A stretch of 64,000 nt of DNA from CAIKZY01 sp044374195 (GTDB lineage Bacteria; Actinomycetota; Actinomycetes; S36-B12), in the NCBI GenBank assembly GCA_044374195.1, contig JBILOY010000009.1:1-64000 (forward strand), written 5' to 3'. The position numbers and the translations under genes were made by a program. Positions 1-8,985 of the stretch are shown in pieces; position 1 is the first letter of the stretch; each line of letters begins with the position of its first letter. The notes under the pieces were generated by a model, which had not been told where the DNA came from, did no database searches, and saw nothing but the letters and a program-made list of their open reading frames with translations.

Positions 1-290
1 GCACAGCCGCGGCATTGGTCCCGCACAAGGTGATGCCTGGTAATCGCCCGGTCAACGTGATCATGATCGAGCGGCTTGATCCTGCTGCGCTGGGAGCCCT
101 GGTCGCTCTCTACGAGCACAGCGTTTTTGTCCAAGGAATCATCTGGGGAATCGACTCCTTCGATCAGTGGGGAGTCGAGCTTGGCAAGAAGGTGGCCATG
201 GGGATCCTCGGCCAGTTAGTCGATGGAACGCCGGCAGATGTCGATGTGTCGACGCAGGCGTCAATCGATCGCTATCTCAACCTGCGCTAG
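1..290 (+). CDS. pgi: Glucose-6-phosphate isomerase, C-terminal fragment (5' end outside window)
   Basis: This is the last ~95 residues of glucose-6-phosphate isomerase, which interconverts glucose-6-P and fructose-6-P. The reading frame is open from base 3 and enters the window without a start codon. The fragment carries the conserved HKVMPGNRP, ALYEHSVFVQG and SFDQWGVELGK segments; the last is a PGI signature near the C-terminus. The gene converges on the PAC2 gene and the two TAG stops share the palindrome CTAG at 287-290. In many actinobacteria pgi lies between tal and zwf. Here tal and zwf abut at the far end of the window and pgi lies about 60 kb away. The identification is firm; only the N-terminal part is unseen. 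Confidence 0.93.
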   Translation, partial: TAAALVPHKVMPGNRPVNVIMIERLDPAALGALVALYEHSVFVQGIIWGIDSFDQWGVELGKKVAMGILGQLVDGTPADVDVSTQASIDRYLNLR

Positions 291-1135
291 TCGTCGGATC
301 CGCGTCGGCGGAGGTAGCGCTCGAACTCTCGAGCAATTGCCTCACCACTGGCTTCGGGAAGATCGGCGGTATCGCGGGCTTCCTCGAGCTGCTTGACGTA
401 CTCCTCGATCTCGTCATCCTCGGCTGCGAGTTCATCGACTCCCGCCTCCCAGGCACGTGCTTCCTCAGGTAGATCGCCCAGCGGCACGGGTACGTCGAGG
501 ATGTCTTCGATACGCCCGACCAATGCCAACGTCGCCTTCGGACACGGAGGGGCTGCCACGTAGTGCGGAACAGCAGCCCACAGGCTTATCGCCGGGATGC
601 CGAAACGCGTGCAGGCATCCTGGATGACTCCGACGATCCCGGTGGGGCCCTCGTAATGCGAGGCCTCGATGCCCATCTGATCGCAGAGCGACAGATCTGT
701 TGAGGAGCCTGTGACGGGTACGGGGCGTGTATGCGGGCTGTCAGACAGCAGTGCTCCGAGGGTCACCACGAGTTGGACGTCGAGTTCGGCCGCGAGCCCG
801 AGAATCTCGCGCACGAACTGCTGCCACTTCATATTCGGTTCAACGCCCTGTACCAAGATCACATCTCGAGGGGACAGCGGCAGTCGCGCGACATGCAGTC
901 GCGTGCCAGGCCAGGTGAGCTGTCGTACGCCCGCTTCGTCGATTGCGATCATGGGTCGGTTGACCTGATAGTCGTAGTACTCCTCAGAATCGAGTTCGGT
1001 CAGCAACTGAGCGTCCCAAGCGTCGATGAGGTGCGCGATCGTGCCGCTGGCAGAGTCGCCGGCATCGTTCCAGCCTTCAAAGGCGCAGACCATGACCGGG
1101 TCCACGAGCACCGGAAGCTCGTCGAACTCGATCAT
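287..1135 (-). CDS. PAC2 family protein (proteasome-assembly-chaperone-like)
   Basis: This 282-residue protein belongs to the PAC2 family, shown by the N-terminal block DPVMVCAFEGWNDAGDSAS. PAC2 proteins resemble eukaryotic and archaeal proteasome assembly chaperones, but the role of the actinobacterial members is not settled. The start at 1135 overlaps the stop of the upstream hydrolase as TGATG, so the two genes are probably translationally coupled. A longer reading frame to 1198 would run into that hydrolase gene. The C-terminus is acidic and then ends in an arginine-rich tail. A PAC2 gene next to metH and upstream of the Pup genes matches the order in mycobacteria. Function beyond the family is not assigned. 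Confidence 0.85.
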   Translation of the reverse strand: MIEFDELPVLVDPVMVCAFEGWNDAGDSASGTIAHLIDAWDAQLLTELDSEEYYDYQVNRPMIAIDEAGVRQLTWPGTRLHVARLPLSPRDVILVQGVEPNMKWQQFVREILGLAAELDVQLVVTLGALLSDSPHTRPVPVTGSSTDLSLCDQMGIEASHYEGPTGIVGVIQDACTRFGIPAISLWAAVPHYVAAPPCPKATLALVGRIEDILDVPVPLGDLPEEARAWEAGVDELAAEDDEIEEYVKQLEEARDTADLPEASGEAIAREFERYLRRRGSDD

Positions 1136-1962
1136 CAGGCCTCCTCGCTTGCCGCGGCGTGCACCGTGGTGATCCAGCCTGCCACGAGTGCGGGCCACTG
1201 CAGGGGTACGTCGTGAACTGCCCCCTGCCAGATTTGCAGGTTGATGTCACCGATCTGTTGAAGCCTTGCCTCCACCAGAGGGTCGATGGTGGGGGAGTCC
1301 GAGCACAGGACAGCCCACACGTCACGGTGACGGGAGCGAATGTCCGGGACGCTGTTGTAGTCGAGAAGACCGTCGAGTACCCGCATATGGCGATCAACCC
1401 CAATACGGGTGCGTACGAGGCCGTCGATCTCGATAAACGTAGGTTCCAGCGCGGCACGGACGTCATCGGTCCAATACGGACCGAGGTCACCCATGGTCAC
1501 GAGTTGCCAGAGATCGTCCGCAGGAATGTTCAGCGCGGGCGGACGAAGCCGTTCGCGCACCTCGCTTCGCTCGCCCATGTCGGCAGGGCCACGCAGACCG
1601 CCATCGAGGAGACCGATCGTGCGCACGCGCGAAGGGTCGAGGGCGCCGAGGCGTGCCGCGACTGCGCCACCCCACGAGTGCCCGATGACCGAGGCTGTCT
1701 CCACGCCCAGTGCGTCCATGACCTCGACGACATCTTGGGCGCACCGCTCGATGGAGTAGTCAGAGTCGACGGGGGTATCGGAAAGGCCGTGGCCGCGCTG
1801 ATCGAGTCGAATCACTCGCGGCTCATTGAGGTAGGAGCAGACCGGACCCCAGAAATGCCGTTGCTGGGAGAGTCCATGGAGCAGAACCACAGCATCTGTT
1901 CCGGAGCCGTGATCCACGCCGGTGACGATCTGGTCGTCGGAGGTCTTCACTGTCCAGGACAT
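1135..1962 (-). CDS. Alpha/beta hydrolase
   Basis: This is a 275-residue cytosolic alpha/beta hydrolase with no signal peptide. The oxyanion-hole region is LLHGLS (about residues 27-32). The nucleophile elbow is GHSWGG with Ser96, and a C-terminal histidine occurs in the GAVHDVP segment. The substrate cannot be told from sequence. The gene is divergent from metH, and its ATG lies 6 nt after a TACGGT hexamer, which suggests a leaderless transcript. It reads into the PAC2 gene through a TGATG junction. Esterase, lipase-like or C-C hydrolase activity are all possible. Confidence 0.85.
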   Translation of the reverse strand: MSWTVKTSDDQIVTGVDHGSGTDAVVLLHGLSQQRHFWGPVCSYLNEPRVIRLDQRGHGLSDTPVDSDYSIERCAQDVVEVMDALGVETASVIGHSWGGAVAARLGALDPSRVRTIGLLDGGLRGPADMGERSEVRERLRPPALNIPADDLWQLVTMGDLGPYWTDDVRAALEPTFIEIDGLVRTRIGVDRHMRVLDGLLDYNSVPDIRSRHRDVWAVLCSDSPTIDPLVEARLQQIGDINLQIWQGAVHDVPLQWPALVAGWITTVHAAASEEA

Positions 1963-1968
1963 GTCTCA

Positions 1969-1974
1969 ACCGTA
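1969..1974 (-). promoter_or_regulatory. -10 hexamer TACGGT of the alpha/beta hydrolase gene
   Basis: Read on the minus strand, TACGGT is followed by 6 nt and the ATG at 1962. This is the TANNNT-N6-start spacing expected when transcription begins at or next to the start codon. No Shine-Dalgarno sequence fits between them. Confidence 0.55.
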
Positions 1975-1993
1975 GCGTCTCAGCGTTTACAGG

Positions 1994-1999
1994 TACGCT
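1994..1999 (+). promoter_or_regulatory. Probable -10 hexamer TACGCT of metH
   Basis: TACGCT ends 9 nt before the metH ATG at 2009. This would give a leader of only about 3 nt, with no Shine-Dalgarno sequence. It is the best candidate in the 46-bp divergent gap to the hydrolase gene. The gap is too short for a cobalamin riboswitch. Confidence 0.4.
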
Positions 2000-2008
2000 T
2001 GACTAACT

Positions 2009-5000
2009 ATGGGAGAGAGCCTTCGGGAAGCACTGCGCAGTCGTGTTGTCGTCGCTGACGGGGCCATGGGCACCATGCTCCAGGCCCAGGATCCCAGCCT
2101 CGAGGACTTCCAGGGCTACGAGGGCTGCAACGAGATCCTGAACGTCACCCGCCCCGATGTCGTGGGCGCGGTACACGACGCCTACTTCGCTGTTGGCGTC
2201 GACTGCGTGGAGACCAATACCTTCGGCGCCAACTTCGCGAACCTGGCCGAGTACGACATCACCGACCGCATCTTCGAACTGGCCAAGGCGGGCGCCCAGA
2301 TCGCCCGAGAGAGCGCTGACAAGTGGTCTACTCCGGATCAGCCACGTTGGGTACTTGGCTCGATGGGCCCTGGCACCAAGCTGCCGAGCCTCGGTCACGC
2401 TCCGTACTCGCTGTTGCGCGATGCCTATGAGACTCAGGCACTCGGGCTCATCGAGGGTGGCGTCGATGCCTTCCTCGTTGAGACTGCTCAGGATCTCTTG
2501 CAGGCCAAGGCGGCGATCATCGGCGCTCAGCGCGCGATGGCGAAAACAGGCGTTGACCTACCGGTGCTGGCTCAGGTCACGGTCGAGACCACCGGCACGA
2601 TGCTGCTGGGCTCGGAGATCGGTGCGGCGCTGACAGCCCTCGAGCCCTTGGGCATTGAGATGATCGGCCTGAACTGCGCCACCGGCCCTGCCGAGATGAG
2701 CGAGCACCTGCGCACTTTGTCGAAGTCGGCGCGCATCGGTATCAGTGCGATGCCCAACGCAGGCCTCCCCGTTCTGACCTCCAATGGCGCTCATTACCCA
2801 CTGGGCGCGGAGGAAATGGCCCAAGCGCATGTGACATTCACTCGTGATTACGGACTCGGTTTGGTCGGTGGCTGCTGCGGTACGACCCCAGAACACCTCG
2901 AGGCCATCGTCAAGGCGGTTCGCGGTCAGCAGGTGGTCGAGCGCACGATTGAGCCCGAGGCAGCAATTGCCTCGCTCTACCAATCCGTGCCGTTCAGACA
3001 GGACTCCACCTACCTGTCCATCGGCGAGCGCACCAACGCAAACGGCTCGAGGGCTTTTCGCGATGCAATGCTCGGCGGCAATTGGGATGACTGCATCGAG
3101 ATTGCCCGTGCTCAGATTCGTGATGGCTCTCACATGCTCGATCTATGTGTCGACTATGTAGGCCGCGATGGCGTAGCCGATATGCGTGAGCTGGCTGGCC
3201 GACTAGCCACTGCTTCCACCTTGCCGATCATGATCGATTCGACTGAGCCCGCGGTTCTCGAAGCGGGTCTTGAGGCACTCGGTGGCCGCGCAACCATCAA
3301 CTCGGTGAACTACGAAGACGGTGATGGCCCGGACTCCCGATTCGCGCGCATCATGCCCCTCGTGCGCGAGCACGGAGCAGCGGTCGTAGCTCTGACCATC
3401 GATGAAGAAGGACAGGCACGTACGGCCGAGTGGAAGGTCCGTATTGCAGATCGACTGATCGCCGACCTCACGACCAACTGGGGAATGCGCGTCGAGGACA
3501 TCATGGTCGACACCTTGACCTTCCCGATTGCCACCGGACAGGAAGAAACCCGTCGCGACGCGATCGAGACCATGAACGCCATTCGCGAACTCAAGCGCAA
3601 GCATCCAACTGTTCAGACCACGCTGGGCCTGTCCAACGTCTCCTTTGGCCTGAACCCCGCTGCTCGCCAGGTGCTGAACTCGGTGTTCTTGCACGAGGCG
3701 ATGGAAGCTGGCCTCGACTCGGCGATCGTCCACGCGTCAAAGATCCTGCCAATGAACCGGATCCCCGACGAACAGCGCGAGGTCGCCCTTGATCTTGTGT
3801 ATGACCGTCGCGTCTTTAATGATGAGGGCATTGCCACCTACGACCCCCTGGGTCGTTTCTTGGATCTCTTCGAGGGCGTTGAGTCCAAGAGCATGAATGC
3901 CTCGCGGGCAGAGGAACTTGCAGCGCTGCCACTCAATGAGCGACTCGAGCGTCGCATCATCGACGGCGAACGGCAGGGTCTTGAGGCCGATCTCGACGAG
4001 GCACTCATCACCCGACCGGCTCTTGAGATCGTCAATGATTCGCTTCTCGAAGGCATGAAGGTCGTGGGTCAGTTGTTCGCCAGCGGCGAGATGCAACTGC
4101 CGTTCGTCCTCCAGAGCGCCGAGGTGATGAAGACCGCAGTGGCCTACCTCGAGCCCCACATGGAGAAGACCGACGAAGAGGGCAAGGGCACGATGGTGCT
4201 CGCCACGGTCAAGGGCGATGTTCACGACATCGGCAAGAACCTCGTCGACATTATCTTGACCAACAATGGCTACAACGTCGTCAACATCGGTATAAAGCAG
4301 CCGGTCAACGCGATCATTGAGGCTGCTGAGGAGCACAATGCCGATCTCATCGGCATGAGCGGCCTACTGGTCAAGAGCACGGTCATCATGAAGGAGAACC
4401 TCCTCGAAATGAATGCGCGCGGTATTGCCACGCGCTTCCCGGTTCTGCTCGGTGGAGCGGCCCTAACCCGTGCCTATGTGGAGCAGGATCTCGCTGACAT
4501 CTATGAGGGTGAAGTTCGCTATGCACGCGATGCCTTCGAGGGCCTGCGACTGATGGACTCTGTCATGGCCGTCAAGCGCGGAGTCCCGGGTGCCGCGCTC
4601 CCCGAGCGGCGTGAGCGTCGGGTAAAGGGCACGGCTGCGACGCCTACCCTCACTGATCTCGCTGACATGCCTGCGCGCTCGGATGTGGCCATCGATGTGC
4701 AACTTCCTGAGGCGCCGTTCTTTGGCGATCGCATCGTGCGTGGAATCTCGCTGGCGGAATACACCCCATACCTCGATGAGCGCGCACTTTTCCTCGGCCA
4801 ATGGGGGCTGAAGTCCAGCCGTGGAGATGGCCCGTCGTACGACCAGCTGGTCGAGACCGAGGGTCGACCGCGCCTACGCGAGTGGCTGGGCCGCATCCAG
4901 ACCGAGGGCATGATCGAGCCAGCAGTCGTCTACGGCTACTTCCCCTGCTACTCCGAGGGCGATGACCTCGTCATCGTCTGGCACGAGGGGCCGAACAAGG

Positions 5001-5509
5001 GGCAAGAGCGCGCGCGCTTCAGTTTCCCTCGTCAGCGCCGCGATCGTCATCTGTGCCTCTCGGATTATTTCCGCCCGAAGGAGTCCGGCGAGCTTGATGT
5101 CGTTTCATTCCAGGTGGTGACCATGGGTCAAGCCGCATCTGATGCAACCGGCAAGCTCTTTGAGTCGGATTCCTACCGCGACTACCTCGAGCTGCACGGA
5201 CTGTCAGTGCAGCTCACTGAGGCACTTGCTGAGTACTGGCATGCACGCACCCGCGAGGAGCTCGGTCTTGGCTCGGATGACTCCGGTGATATGAGCGAGC
5301 TCATCGAGAAGCAGGGCTACCGCGGTTCGCGCTACTCCTTCGGCTACCCGGCCTGCCCAGATCTCGAGCAGCAGACCATGCTGATGGAGCTTCTTGATCC
5401 TGGGCGTATCGGCGTGGAGCTGAGCGAGGAATTCCAATTACATCCGGAGCAGTCGACGAGCGCGATCATTGCGCATCATCCTGAGGCAAAGTATTTCAAC
5501 GCGGGCTGA
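2009..5509 (+). CDS. metH: Cobalamin-dependent methionine synthase
   Basis: This 1166-residue enzyme transfers the methyl group of 5-methyltetrahydrofolate to homocysteine through cob(I)alamin. All four modules are present. The homocysteine domain has zinc ligands Cys223 (GLNCATGP) and Cys289-Cys290 (GGCCGTTP). The pterin domain starts near residue 330 (SIGERTNANGSRAF). The B12 cap and Rossmann modules follow, with the cobalt ligand His739 in DVHDIGKN. The C-terminal SAM reactivation domain has the GYPACPD motif. Length is slightly below E. coli MetH (1227) and normal for actinobacteria. The gene ends in a 15-bp sequence that is repeated 39 bp downstream (5495-5509 and 5534-5548). Confidence 0.97.
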   Translation: MGESLREALRSRVVVADGAMGTMLQAQDPSLEDFQGYEGCNEILNVTRPDVVGAVHDAYFAVGVDCVETNTFGANFANLAEYDITDRIFELAKAGAQIARESADKWSTPDQPRWVLGSMGPGTKLPSLGHAPYSLLRDAYETQALGLIEGGVDAFLVETAQDLLQAKAAIIGAQRAMAKTGVDLPVLAQVTVETTGTMLLGSEIGAALTALEPLGIEMIGLNCATGPAEMSEHLRTLSKSARIGISAMPNAGLPVLTSNGAHYPLGAEEMAQAHVTFTRDYGLGLVGGCCGTTPEHLEAIVKAVRGQQVVERTIEPEAAIASLYQSVPFRQDSTYLSIGERTNANGSRAFRDAMLGGNWDDCIEIARAQIRDGSHMLDLCVDYVGRDGVADMRELAGRLATASTLPIMIDSTEPAVLEAGLEALGGRATINSVNYEDGDGPDSRFARIMPLVREHGAAVVALTIDEEGQARTAEWKVRIADRLIADLTTNWGMRVEDIMVDTLTFPIATGQEETRRDAIETMNAIRELKRKHPTVQTTLGLSNVSFGLNPAARQVLNSVFLHEAMEAGLDSAIVHASKILPMNRIPDEQREVALDLVYDRRVFNDEGIATYDPLGRFLDLFEGVESKSMNASRAEELAALPLNERLERRIIDGERQGLEADLDEALITRPALEIVNDSLLEGMKVVGQLFASGEMQLPFVLQSAEVMKTAVAYLEPHMEKTDEEGKGTMVLATVKGDVHDIGKNLVDIILTNNGYNVVNIGIKQPVNAIIEAAEEHNADLIGMSGLLVKSTVIMKENLLEMNARGIATRFPVLLGGAALTRAYVEQDLADIYEGEVRYARDAFEGLRLMDSVMAVKRGVPGAALPERRERRVKGTAATPTLTDLADMPARSDVAIDVQLPEAPFFGDRIVRGISLAEYTPYLDERALFLGQWGLKSSRGDGPSYDQLVETEGRPRLREWLGRIQTEGMIEPAVVYGYFPCYSEGDDLVIVWHEGPNKGQERARFSFPRQRRDRHLCLSDYFRPKESGELDVVSFQVVTMGQAASDATGKLFESDSYRDYLELHGLSVQLTEALAEYWHARTREELGLGSDDSGDMSELIEKQGYRGSRYSFGYPACPDLEQQTMLMELLDPGRIGVELSEEFQLHPEQSTSAIIAHHPEAKYFNAG

Positions 5510-5548
5510 GGCCCTTGCGTTGTGAACTCGCACTTCAACGCGGGCTGA
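5495..5548. repeat. Direct repeat of the metH 3' end
   Basis: The 15 bases TTCAACGCGGGCTGA, covering the last codons and stop of metH at 5495-5509, recur exactly at 5534-5548. The second copy lies just before the stop codon of the convergent nuclease gene. This looks like a small tandem duplication in the intergenic gap. Confidence 0.85.
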
Positions 5549-6367
5549 TTAGCGCTTGGTGAACGGCGTTTTCTCCAGCCAGAGGTCGCGGGGCGGCATT
5601 GGCGGGGGAGTTCCGCCCTTGGCCGGGCAGATCGACTGGTGATCACACCAATCGCACAGCTTTGATGGCGTGGGCGTGAACTCGCCCTTGTCGGCAGCTG
5701 CTGAAATCGCATCGCGCACCGAGAGCACTCGCCGCTCGGTCGCCAGCAGATCACTTTCGGTGGGCTCATAACGCAGAATCTCTCGGTTGCCGAGAAAGAG
5801 CAGCTGCAGCATTGCTGGTACGACTTCGTGAATGCGCCACCACGCCAGGGCGTAGAAGCGCATCTGGAACATCGGCTTGTCCTGATACTGCGCCCTTGGA
5901 GCCTTGCCGGTCTTGTAGTCAACGATGCGGATTCGGCCATCGGGAGCCTTGTCGATGCGATCGACATACCCACGAATATTGAAAGTGGGAGTCAGCGGAG
6001 TCTCGAATCCGAATTCTCGAGCATGTGGCTCAAGACGCTTCGGATCCTCGATTGCGAAGTACGAAGCGATGAGATCGGGTGCGCTGCCAACTCGGTCGAT
6101 TACGGAAGCAGCGGCCTCGACGTCCTCCTCCTGGAGTTCGACCCAGGCGGCCTCGAACAATTCGTGAGCAGCATCCGGTGTTCGATCGACGGCAGGAAGG
6201 TCGAAGAGGTCTTCCAAGGCGGTGTGCATCAAAGTGCCCATGATTGCGGCAGGAGCCGGAGCCTCTGGAATCCGATCGATGGTGCGGAATCGAAAGAGCA
6301 GGGGGCAGGTGGTGAAGTCGCCTATCCGCGAGGCCGAGAGTGATCGTGGAAAGTCATCGGCACTCAT
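5549..6367 (-). CDS. RecB-family PD-(D/E)XK exonuclease with Fe-S cysteines
   Basis: This 272-residue protein is a stand-alone RecB/Cas4-type nuclease. The PD-(D/E)XK core shows as GYVDRID (Asp136) and IVDYKTGK (Asp150, Lys152), with the following QMRFYALA helix. Four cysteines, Cys21 plus Cys238, Cys241 and Cys247, match the split arrangement that holds a 4Fe-4S cluster in AddB-like and Cas4-like nucleases. The conserved GTLMHTALEDLF segment is at about 44-55. It has the same neighbours (trmI, then arc) as the RecB-like gene of mycobacteria. A role in DNA repair is likely but inferred. No CRISPR or cas genes are nearby, so Cas4 is unlikely. Confidence 0.9.
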   Translation of the reverse strand: MSADDFPRSLSASRIGDFTTCPLLFRFRTIDRIPEAPAPAAIMGTLMHTALEDLFDLPAVDRTPDAAHELFEAAWVELQEEDVEAAASVIDRVGSAPDLIASYFAIEDPKRLEPHAREFGFETPLTPTFNIRGYVDRIDKAPDGRIRIVDYKTGKAPRAQYQDKPMFQMRFYALAWWRIHEVVPAMLQLLFLGNREILRYEPTESDLLATERRVLSVRDAISAAADKGEFTPTPSKLCDWCDHQSICPAKGGTPPPMPPRDLWLEKTPFTKR

Positions 6368-6373
6368 GCGGTC

Positions 6374-6379
6374 AGCCTA
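6374..6379 (-). promoter_or_regulatory. -10 hexamer TAGGCT of the RecB-like gene
   Basis: On the minus strand TAGGCT is followed by 6 nt and the ATG at 6367. This fits a leaderless start. The hexamer lies between the divergent nuclease and trmI genes. Confidence 0.65.
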
Positions 6380-6409
6380 TGCCGATAGGTGGCCGCTAAT
6401 GTGTGCGCA

Positions 6410-7330
6410 ATGTCATCGATGTCGCAGGCGCGTCGCCGGGGTCCGTTCGAAGAGGGCGATCTGGTGCAGCTCACAGATCCCAAGGGCAAGCTGCACACCA
6501 TCACGCTGACGCCCGGCAAGGTCTTCCACACGCATCGCGGTCAGTTGCCGCACGACGACATCATTGGCACGCCGGACGGGTCAGTTATCGCCTCGTCCAA
6601 CGGCAGTTCGTATCTGGTTCTCAGGCCGCTACTCGACGATTTCGTGCTGTCGATGCCGCGCGGTGCCGCTGTGGTGTACCCCAAAGATGCTGCTCGGATC
6701 GTGGGCCTCGCGAACCTGCACCCTGGCTCGCGAGTCGTGGAGGCCGGGGTCGGCTCGGGGGCTCTCTCGTGCTCGTTGCTGCGCGCGATCGGTGACGACG
6801 GCATCCTGCATAGCTTCGAGCGGCGTGAGGATTTCGCCCTCATCGCCCAGAAGAATGTCGAGCAGTGGTTTGGGTTGCGGCCTGCACACTGGACAGTCAC
6901 CGTGGGTGATCTTGCCCGCGAACTCACCGACCGCGACGTTGACGCCGTCATTCTCGACATGCTGGCCCCGTGGGATTGCCTGGACGCTGCTGCTTCTGCA
7001 CTTGCTCCAGGTGGGGTCATCGTGATCTACGTCGCGACGGCAACTCAGATGTCGAAGACCGTCGAAACGGCTCGCGTCATGGGCATCTGGACAGAGCCTC
7101 GCGCCGAGGAATCCATGGTGCGCACCTGGCACCTGGAGGGTCTATCTGTTCGACCCGATCACCGCATGAACGGTCACACGGGCTTCCTGGTCACCATGCG
7201 CCGACTGGCTCCCGGAGCAGTGCTTCCCGTACGCCGTCGTCGTCCGGCACCGGGTGCCTACGGTGAGGATTACCTTGGCCCGGGAGCCGAGCCACGAGGC
7301 GAAGAGGCCCAGCCTGGCCTAGAGTCGTAG
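6410..7330 (+). CDS. trmI: tRNA (adenine-58-N1)-methyltransferase TrmI
   Basis: This 306-residue enzyme makes m1A58 in the tRNA T-loop with SAM. The N-terminal beta domain is followed by the Rossmann fold, with SAM motif VVEAGVGSGALS and acidic residues in SFERREDF. The catalytic-region motif is VILDMLAPW. The ATG at 6410 was preferred because the family starts shortly before the RGPFEEGD segment. An in-frame GTG at 6389 and an ATG at 6419 are alternatives. A TAATGT hexamer ends 7 nt before the ATG at 6410, so this may be another leaderless start. The gene lies just upstream of arc, as in mycobacteria, and may be co-transcribed with it. Confidence 0.93.
   Translation: MSSMSQARRRGPFEEGDLVQLTDPKGKLHTITLTPGKVFHTHRGQLPHDDIIGTPDGSVIASSNGSSYLVLRPLLDDFVLSMPRGAAVVYPKDAARIVGLANLHPGSRVVEAGVGSGALSCSLLRAIGDDGILHSFERREDFALIAQKNVEQWFGLRPAHWTVTVGDLARELTDRDVDAVILDMLAPWDCLDAAASALAPGGVIVIYVATATQMSKTVETARVMGIWTEPRAEESMVRTWHLEGLSVRPDHRMNGHTGFLVTMRRLAPGAVLPVRRRRPAPGAYGEDYLGPGAEPRGEEAQPGLES
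7320..7325 (+). promoter_or_regulatory. -10 hexamer TAGAGT upstream of arc
   Basis: TAGAGT lies 23 nt before the arc ATG at 7349, overlapping the last codons of trmI. The resulting short leader carries a GAGGAGG Shine-Dalgarno sequence, unlike the leaderless starts nearby. The Pup operon could therefore start here as well as from trmI. Confidence 0.5.
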
Positions 7331-7348
7331 GCGACTCGAGGAGGCCGA

Positions 7349-8983
7349 ATGACCGACAACACCGCTGATGCGGCGCTGCCTGGATCAGGCGACCGCATTG
7401 CTGCCCTCACCGATCAAAATGAGCGCCTCTCGACGACGTTGCGCGAGGCTCGCGAGCAGATCTTGTCCTTGAAGGCCGATGTCGCCAAGCTGGCTGAGCC
7501 GCCGAGCGGTTTCGGAGTGTTTCTCGAGGCCCATCTCGATGGCACCGCCGACGTGCTCAGCAACGGGCGTCGGTATCGCGTCGTCCTGAGCCCGACCGTT
7601 GATCTTGCTGATCTAGGTCCGGGTCAAGACGTCCTGCTCAATGAGTCCATGAACCTGATCGAGGCCGCCGGGTTTGAGTCTGCGGGTGAGATTGTCACCC
7701 TCAAGGAAGTTCTCGCCGATGGTCGTCGTGCCCTGGTCAAGGGCCGCTCCGATGAAGAGCGCATCGTGCTTATCGCTGCTCCGCTCATTGACCAGCGACT
7801 TCGCGCCGGTGACACGTTCCTGATGGACTCCCGCGCCGGCTTCATTCTCGAGCGCGTTCCGAAGTCAGATGTCGAAGAGCTCGTTCTCGAAGAGGTTCCC
7901 GATATCGGGTATGACGATATTGGCGGCCTGTCCTCGCAGATTGAGCAGATTCGTGACGCTGTTGAACTTCCGTTCTTACATCGCGAGCTCTTCGCTGAAC
8001 ATGAGCTAGCCGCCCCGAAGGGCATCTTGTTGTATGGCCCGCCCGGTTGCGGAAAGACGCTGATCGCCAAGGCCGTGGCCAATTCGATGGCCAAGCAGAT
8101 CGCCGAGAAGTCCGGGCTCGACCACGGTAGGTCGTTCTTCCTCAATATCAAGGGCCCTGAACTGCTGAACAAGTACGTGGGCGAGACCGAGCGTCATATT
8201 CGGGTCATCTTCGAACGCGCACGCGAGAAGGCAAGCGAGGGGATGCCCGTCATCGTCTTCTTCGACGAGATGGACTCCCTCTTCCGCACTCGAGGCACGG
8301 GAGTCTCCAGTGATGTCGAGAACACCATCGTGCCTCAGTTGCTCAGTGAGATCGATGGCGTCGAAAGCCTGGAGAATGTGATCGTCATCGGCGCATCGAA
8401 CCGAGAGGACATGATCGACCCCGCGATCTTGCGTCCCGGTCGCCTCGACGTCAAAATCAAGATCGATCGACCTGATGCTGCGGCGGCGCGGGAGATCTTC
8501 GCGAAGTACCTCACTGCTGGCCTGCCGATTCACCCCGACGAGATCTCCGCACATGGTTCGGCCGAGGCGGCGTGTCAGGCGATGATCGATCGAGCCGTCG
8601 ATCTCATGTACTCCGACGCGCCTGAGAATCAGTTCCTTGAAGTGACGTACGTCAATGGTGATCGCGAAATCCTCTACTTCCGCGACTTCAGTTCGGGGGC
8701 AATGATCGAGAACATCGTCTCGCGCGCCAAGAAGTCCGCAATTAAGGAGTTCATCGCCGGTCGCGGCAAGGGCATCCGCGTTGACCACATGCTCACGGCT
8801 TGTCTTGATGAGTTCCGTGAGAATGAGGATCTGCCGAACACGACGAATCCTGACGACTGGGCACGTGTCTCCGGCAAGAAGGGGGAGCGCATCGTGTACA
8901 TCCGAACACTCGTCCACGGTGGGTACAGCGGTGACTCCGGTCGTTCGATTGCCGATATCGGCAATACGGGCACGTATCTCTGA
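7349..8983 (+). CDS. arc: Proteasome-associated ATPase ARC/Mpa
   Basis: This 544-residue AAA+ ATPase is the ARC/Mpa unfoldase that recognises pupylated proteins. An N-terminal coiled coil lies at about residues 18-50, followed by the interdomain OB folds and one AAA module. The AAA module has Walker A GPPGCGKT (230-237) and Walker B FFDEMDS (Asp306-Glu307). The C-terminus is GNTGTYL, resembling the GQYL docking tail by which Mpa engages the 20S proteasome. That matters because no prcB or prcA gene lies in this cluster. The arc stop and dop start are 2 nt apart. A Shine-Dalgarno sequence (GAGGAGG) precedes the ATG. Confidence 0.97.
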   Translation: MTDNTADAALPGSGDRIAALTDQNERLSTTLREAREQILSLKADVAKLAEPPSGFGVFLEAHLDGTADVLSNGRRYRVVLSPTVDLADLGPGQDVLLNESMNLIEAAGFESAGEIVTLKEVLADGRRALVKGRSDEERIVLIAAPLIDQRLRAGDTFLMDSRAGFILERVPKSDVEELVLEEVPDIGYDDIGGLSSQIEQIRDAVELPFLHRELFAEHELAAPKGILLYGPPGCGKTLIAKAVANSMAKQIAEKSGLDHGRSFFLNIKGPELLNKYVGETERHIRVIFERAREKASEGMPVIVFFDEMDSLFRTRGTGVSSDVENTIVPQLLSEIDGVESLENVIVIGASNREDMIDPAILRPGRLDVKIKIDRPDAAAAREIFAKYLTAGLPIHPDEISAHGSAEAACQAMIDRAVDLMYSDAPENQFLEVTYVNGDREILYFRDFSSGAMIENIVSRAKKSAIKEFIAGRGKGIRVDHMLTACLDEFRENEDLPNTTNPDDWARVSGKKGERIVYIRTLVHGGYSGDSGRSIADIGNTGTYL

Positions 8984-8985
8984 TC

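Noticed and set aside
1963..2008. Cobalamin riboswitch for metH
   Set aside because: The gap to the divergent gene is only 46 bp, far too short for a cobalamin aptamer.
1159..2058. A 299-residue plus-strand frame opposite the alpha/beta hydrolase
   Set aside because: It has no recognisable domain and the minus-strand hydrolase has a complete catalytic framework.
5549..6367. Cas4 nuclease of a CRISPR system
   Set aside because: No repeats or cas genes occur in the window, and the gene has a conserved housekeeping neighbourhood.
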